The position numbers and the translations under genes were made by a program. DNA of 6,526 nt. Origin: Bordetella parapertussis. GTDB taxonomy: Bacteria; Pseudomonadota; Gammaproteobacteria; Burkholderiales; SG8-41. The notes beneath the pieces were generated by a model. It did not search any database. It saw only the letters and a program-made list of their open reading frames with translations, and was not told where the DNA came from. Below, one piece after another: positions 5,568-6,526 of the stretch; the stretch's first letter is position 1; every line of letters starts with the position of its first letter. The DNA lies in the NCBI GenBank assembly GCA_945863085.1, contig CAMBCD010000155.1, positions 1 through 6,526 on the forward strand, written 5' to 3'.

Positions 5568-5681
5568 GGTGAAGCTATGCCGCGGCTTAACCCCTCCTCC
5601 TGCTTAGGCTGTGAGCAGCGGCATCGCCGCATCGCCGCTTAGCCAAGGTGTGAGCTGCAGCATAGCCCCTCTGCTGCCAAG
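5568..5681. repeat. Three degenerate ~39-bp repeat units after ntrC
   Basis: Units begin near 5568, 5608 and 5647 with GGTGAAGC, GCTGTGAGC and GGTGTGAGC. The first 21 bp of units 2 and 3 agree at 17 positions; unit 1 is more diverged. Each has an internal inverted repeat: AAGC/GCTT in unit 1 (5572-5575, 5584-5587), AGCGGC/GCCGCT in unit 2 (5617-5622, 5634-5639) with flanking GGCT/AGCC, and GCAGCA/TGCTGC in unit 3 (5657-5662, 5672-5677). Unit 2 also has a perfect tandem 8-mer GCATCGCC (5621-5636). This resembles REP-like extragenic palindromes. No T-run follows any stem, so none is a canonical terminator for ntrC. Confidence 0.5.
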
Positions 5682-5705
5682 TCAACTCCTTATTCAGAGT
5701 AGTAT

Positions 5706-5728
5706 TCCCGGGAGAGTTTTCCCCGGGA
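5706..5728 (+). promoter_or_regulatory. Hairpin covering the gor Shine-Dalgarno sequence
   Basis: TCCCGGG (5706-5712) pairs perfectly with CCCGGGA (5722-5728) around a 9-nt loop, burying most of the Shine-Dalgarno GGGAGA (5725-5730) that lies 8 nt before the gor ATG. The arms arise from a direct repeat CCCGGGAGA (5707-5715 and 5722-5730). A competing small stem, GGGA (5710-5713) with TCCC (5720-5723), would leave the Shine-Dalgarno free. Whether this matters in vivo is inference. Confidence 0.4.
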
Positions 5729-5738
5729 GACTGATGCC

Positions 5739-6526
5739 ATGGCGCAATACGATTACGATCTGATCACCATCGGTGGCGGATCCGGTGGCGTGCGTGCCAG
5801 CCGCATCTCCGCTTCGTACGGCGCCCGGGTGGCTTTGATCGAGTCCGGCGACCTCGGCGGTACCTGCGTCAATGTCGGCTGTATTCCCAAAAAGCTTTTT
5901 TCCTATGCGGCGCATGCCGCATCTGATTTTGCCGACGCCCGTGGTTTCGGCTGGTCGGTGACCGGCACGCAGTTTGAATGGAAAACGCTGCTCGCCAACA
6001 AGGATCGCGAGATCGCCCGCTTGAACGGCGTCTATGCAAAGGTGCTGCAGGATGCCGGGGTCCAGGTCATCGCCGGCCGCGCCCGCGTCGCCGACCCGCA
6101 TACCGTGGTGGTTGGTGATCAAACGCTGACCGCCGCACATCTGCTGGTTGCCACCGGCGGCCATGCCGTAAAACCCGACATACCCGGCGCAGATCTGGGC
6201 ATCACCTCCGATCAGGCTTTTCATCTGGATGCGCTGCCGCGCAGCGCAGTGCTGGTCGGCGGCGGTTACATCGCCGTCGAGTTCGCGTCGATATTCAACG
6301 GCCTCGGTGTGGCCACGACGCTGGTGCATCGCGGTGCGCAGTTGTTGCGTGGCTTTGACGAGGATCTGGGCAGGGTACTGGCCGAGGAACTGGCGCAGCA
6401 TGGCATCACGCTGGCGCTGAATGAAACCCCGACCGGAGTGCTGCGCGAGGGTGATGGTTTACGGGTGCTGCTCGCCTCCGGCCGCAGCATAAACACCGAC
6501 CTGGCGATGTTTGCCACCGGTCGGCT
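5739..6526 (+). CDS. gor: Glutathione-disulfide reductase, 3' end cut by window edge
   Basis: Class I pyridine nucleotide-disulfide oxidoreductase that reduces oxidised glutathione with NADPH in the cytosol. 262 codons are visible, so the rest of the central domain and the C-terminal dimerisation domain with the His-Glu pair are outside the window. Seen: FAD-binding IGGGSGG (11-17), redox-active GGTCVNVGCIPKK (Cys43 and Cys48), the LLVATGG segment (135-141), the second dinucleotide fold VGGGYIAVEF (173-182), and Arg198 and Arg204 in HRGAQLLRGFD. Those arginines occupy the positions that bind the NADPH 2'-phosphate in glutathione reductase, which separates it from NADH-using lipoamide dehydrogenase. 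Start by GGGAGA at 5725-5730 and the family-typical N-terminus. No convincing promoter was found in 5558-5738. No functional link to ntrBC is apparent. Confidence 0.93.
   Translation, partial: MAQYDYDLITIGGGSGGVRASRISASYGARVALIESGDLGGTCVNVGCIPKKLFSYAAHAASDFADARGFGWSVTGTQFEWKTLLANKDREIARLNGVYAKVLQDAGVQVIAGRARVADPHTVVVGDQTLTAAHLLVATGGHAVKPDIPGADLGITSDQAFHLDALPRSAVLVGGGYIAVEFASIFNGLGVATTLVHRGAQLLRGFDEDLGRVLAEELAQHGITLALNETPTGVLREGDGLRVLLASGRSINTDLAMFATGR

Noticed and set aside
5562..5576. GG-N10-GC spacing just after ntrC
   Set aside because: Only the GG, GC and a few other bases fit; the rest of the -24 and -12 boxes does not match and the stretch is a simple GGC repeat.
4139..5632. Open frame of 497 codons on the minus strand opposite ntrC
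   Set aside because: Shadow of ntrC; no domain or motif in the translation, no plausible ribosome binding site.
5694..6401. Open frame of 235 codons on the minus strand opposite gor
   Set aside because: Shadow of gor, whose FAD and redox-disulfide motifs on the plus strand are unambiguous.

Overview
The window is ordinary proteobacterial chromosome built around the nitrogen-regulation locus: glnA, a small exported protein of the DUF4124 type, ntrB (glnL) and ntrC (glnG), all on the + strand. It is flanked by a minus-strand rhodanese-domain gene cut by the left edge and by a glutathione reductase gene (gor) cut by the right edge. The high-GC coding sequence, adenylylatable GSI glutamine synthetase, the DUF4124 gene between glnA and ntrB, and the style of the gor product point to a betaproteobacterium. 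That placement is inference from gene content and order; genus cannot be named from the sequence.

Layout. Positions 1-446 (minus) hold the rhodanese protein. Positions 447-751 are a divergent control region with a sigma70-like promoter, NtrC-like dyads, a good sigma54 -24/-12 promoter for glnA, and an AT-rich tandem 13-bp repeat in the glnA leader. glnA (752-2164) is complete and ends at a strong intrinsic terminator (2181-2208). The DUF4124/coiled-coil gene (2348-2833) follows, then a 139-bp gap that holds two hairpin-capable inverted repeats. One of them contains a second sigma54-like element directly before ntrB (2973-4103). A 53-bp gap with two tiny overlapping ORFs leads into ntrC (4157-5557). 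Positions 5558-5738 carry three degenerate ~39-bp repeat units and a hairpin that could cover the gor ribosome binding site. gor runs from 5739 off the right edge.

How it fits together. NtrB (sensor kinase/phosphatase, controlled by PII in known systems) phosphorylates NtrC (sigma54 enhancer-binding activator) when nitrogen is short. NtrC-P would bind upstream of glnA and drive its sigma54 promoter, and the glutamine synthetase is also set up for GlnE adenylylation at Tyr399. The second sigma54-like element suggests ntrBC may be autoactivated separately from glnA, since the glnA terminator should limit read-through.

I see no mobile element, CRISPR, RNA gene or clearly novel multi-gene system. 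The points worth a second look are regulatory: the architecture of the two sigma54 elements, the leader tandem repeat, the GKEG expansion in NtrB, the ntrB-ntrC mini-ORFs, and the gor leader hairpin.
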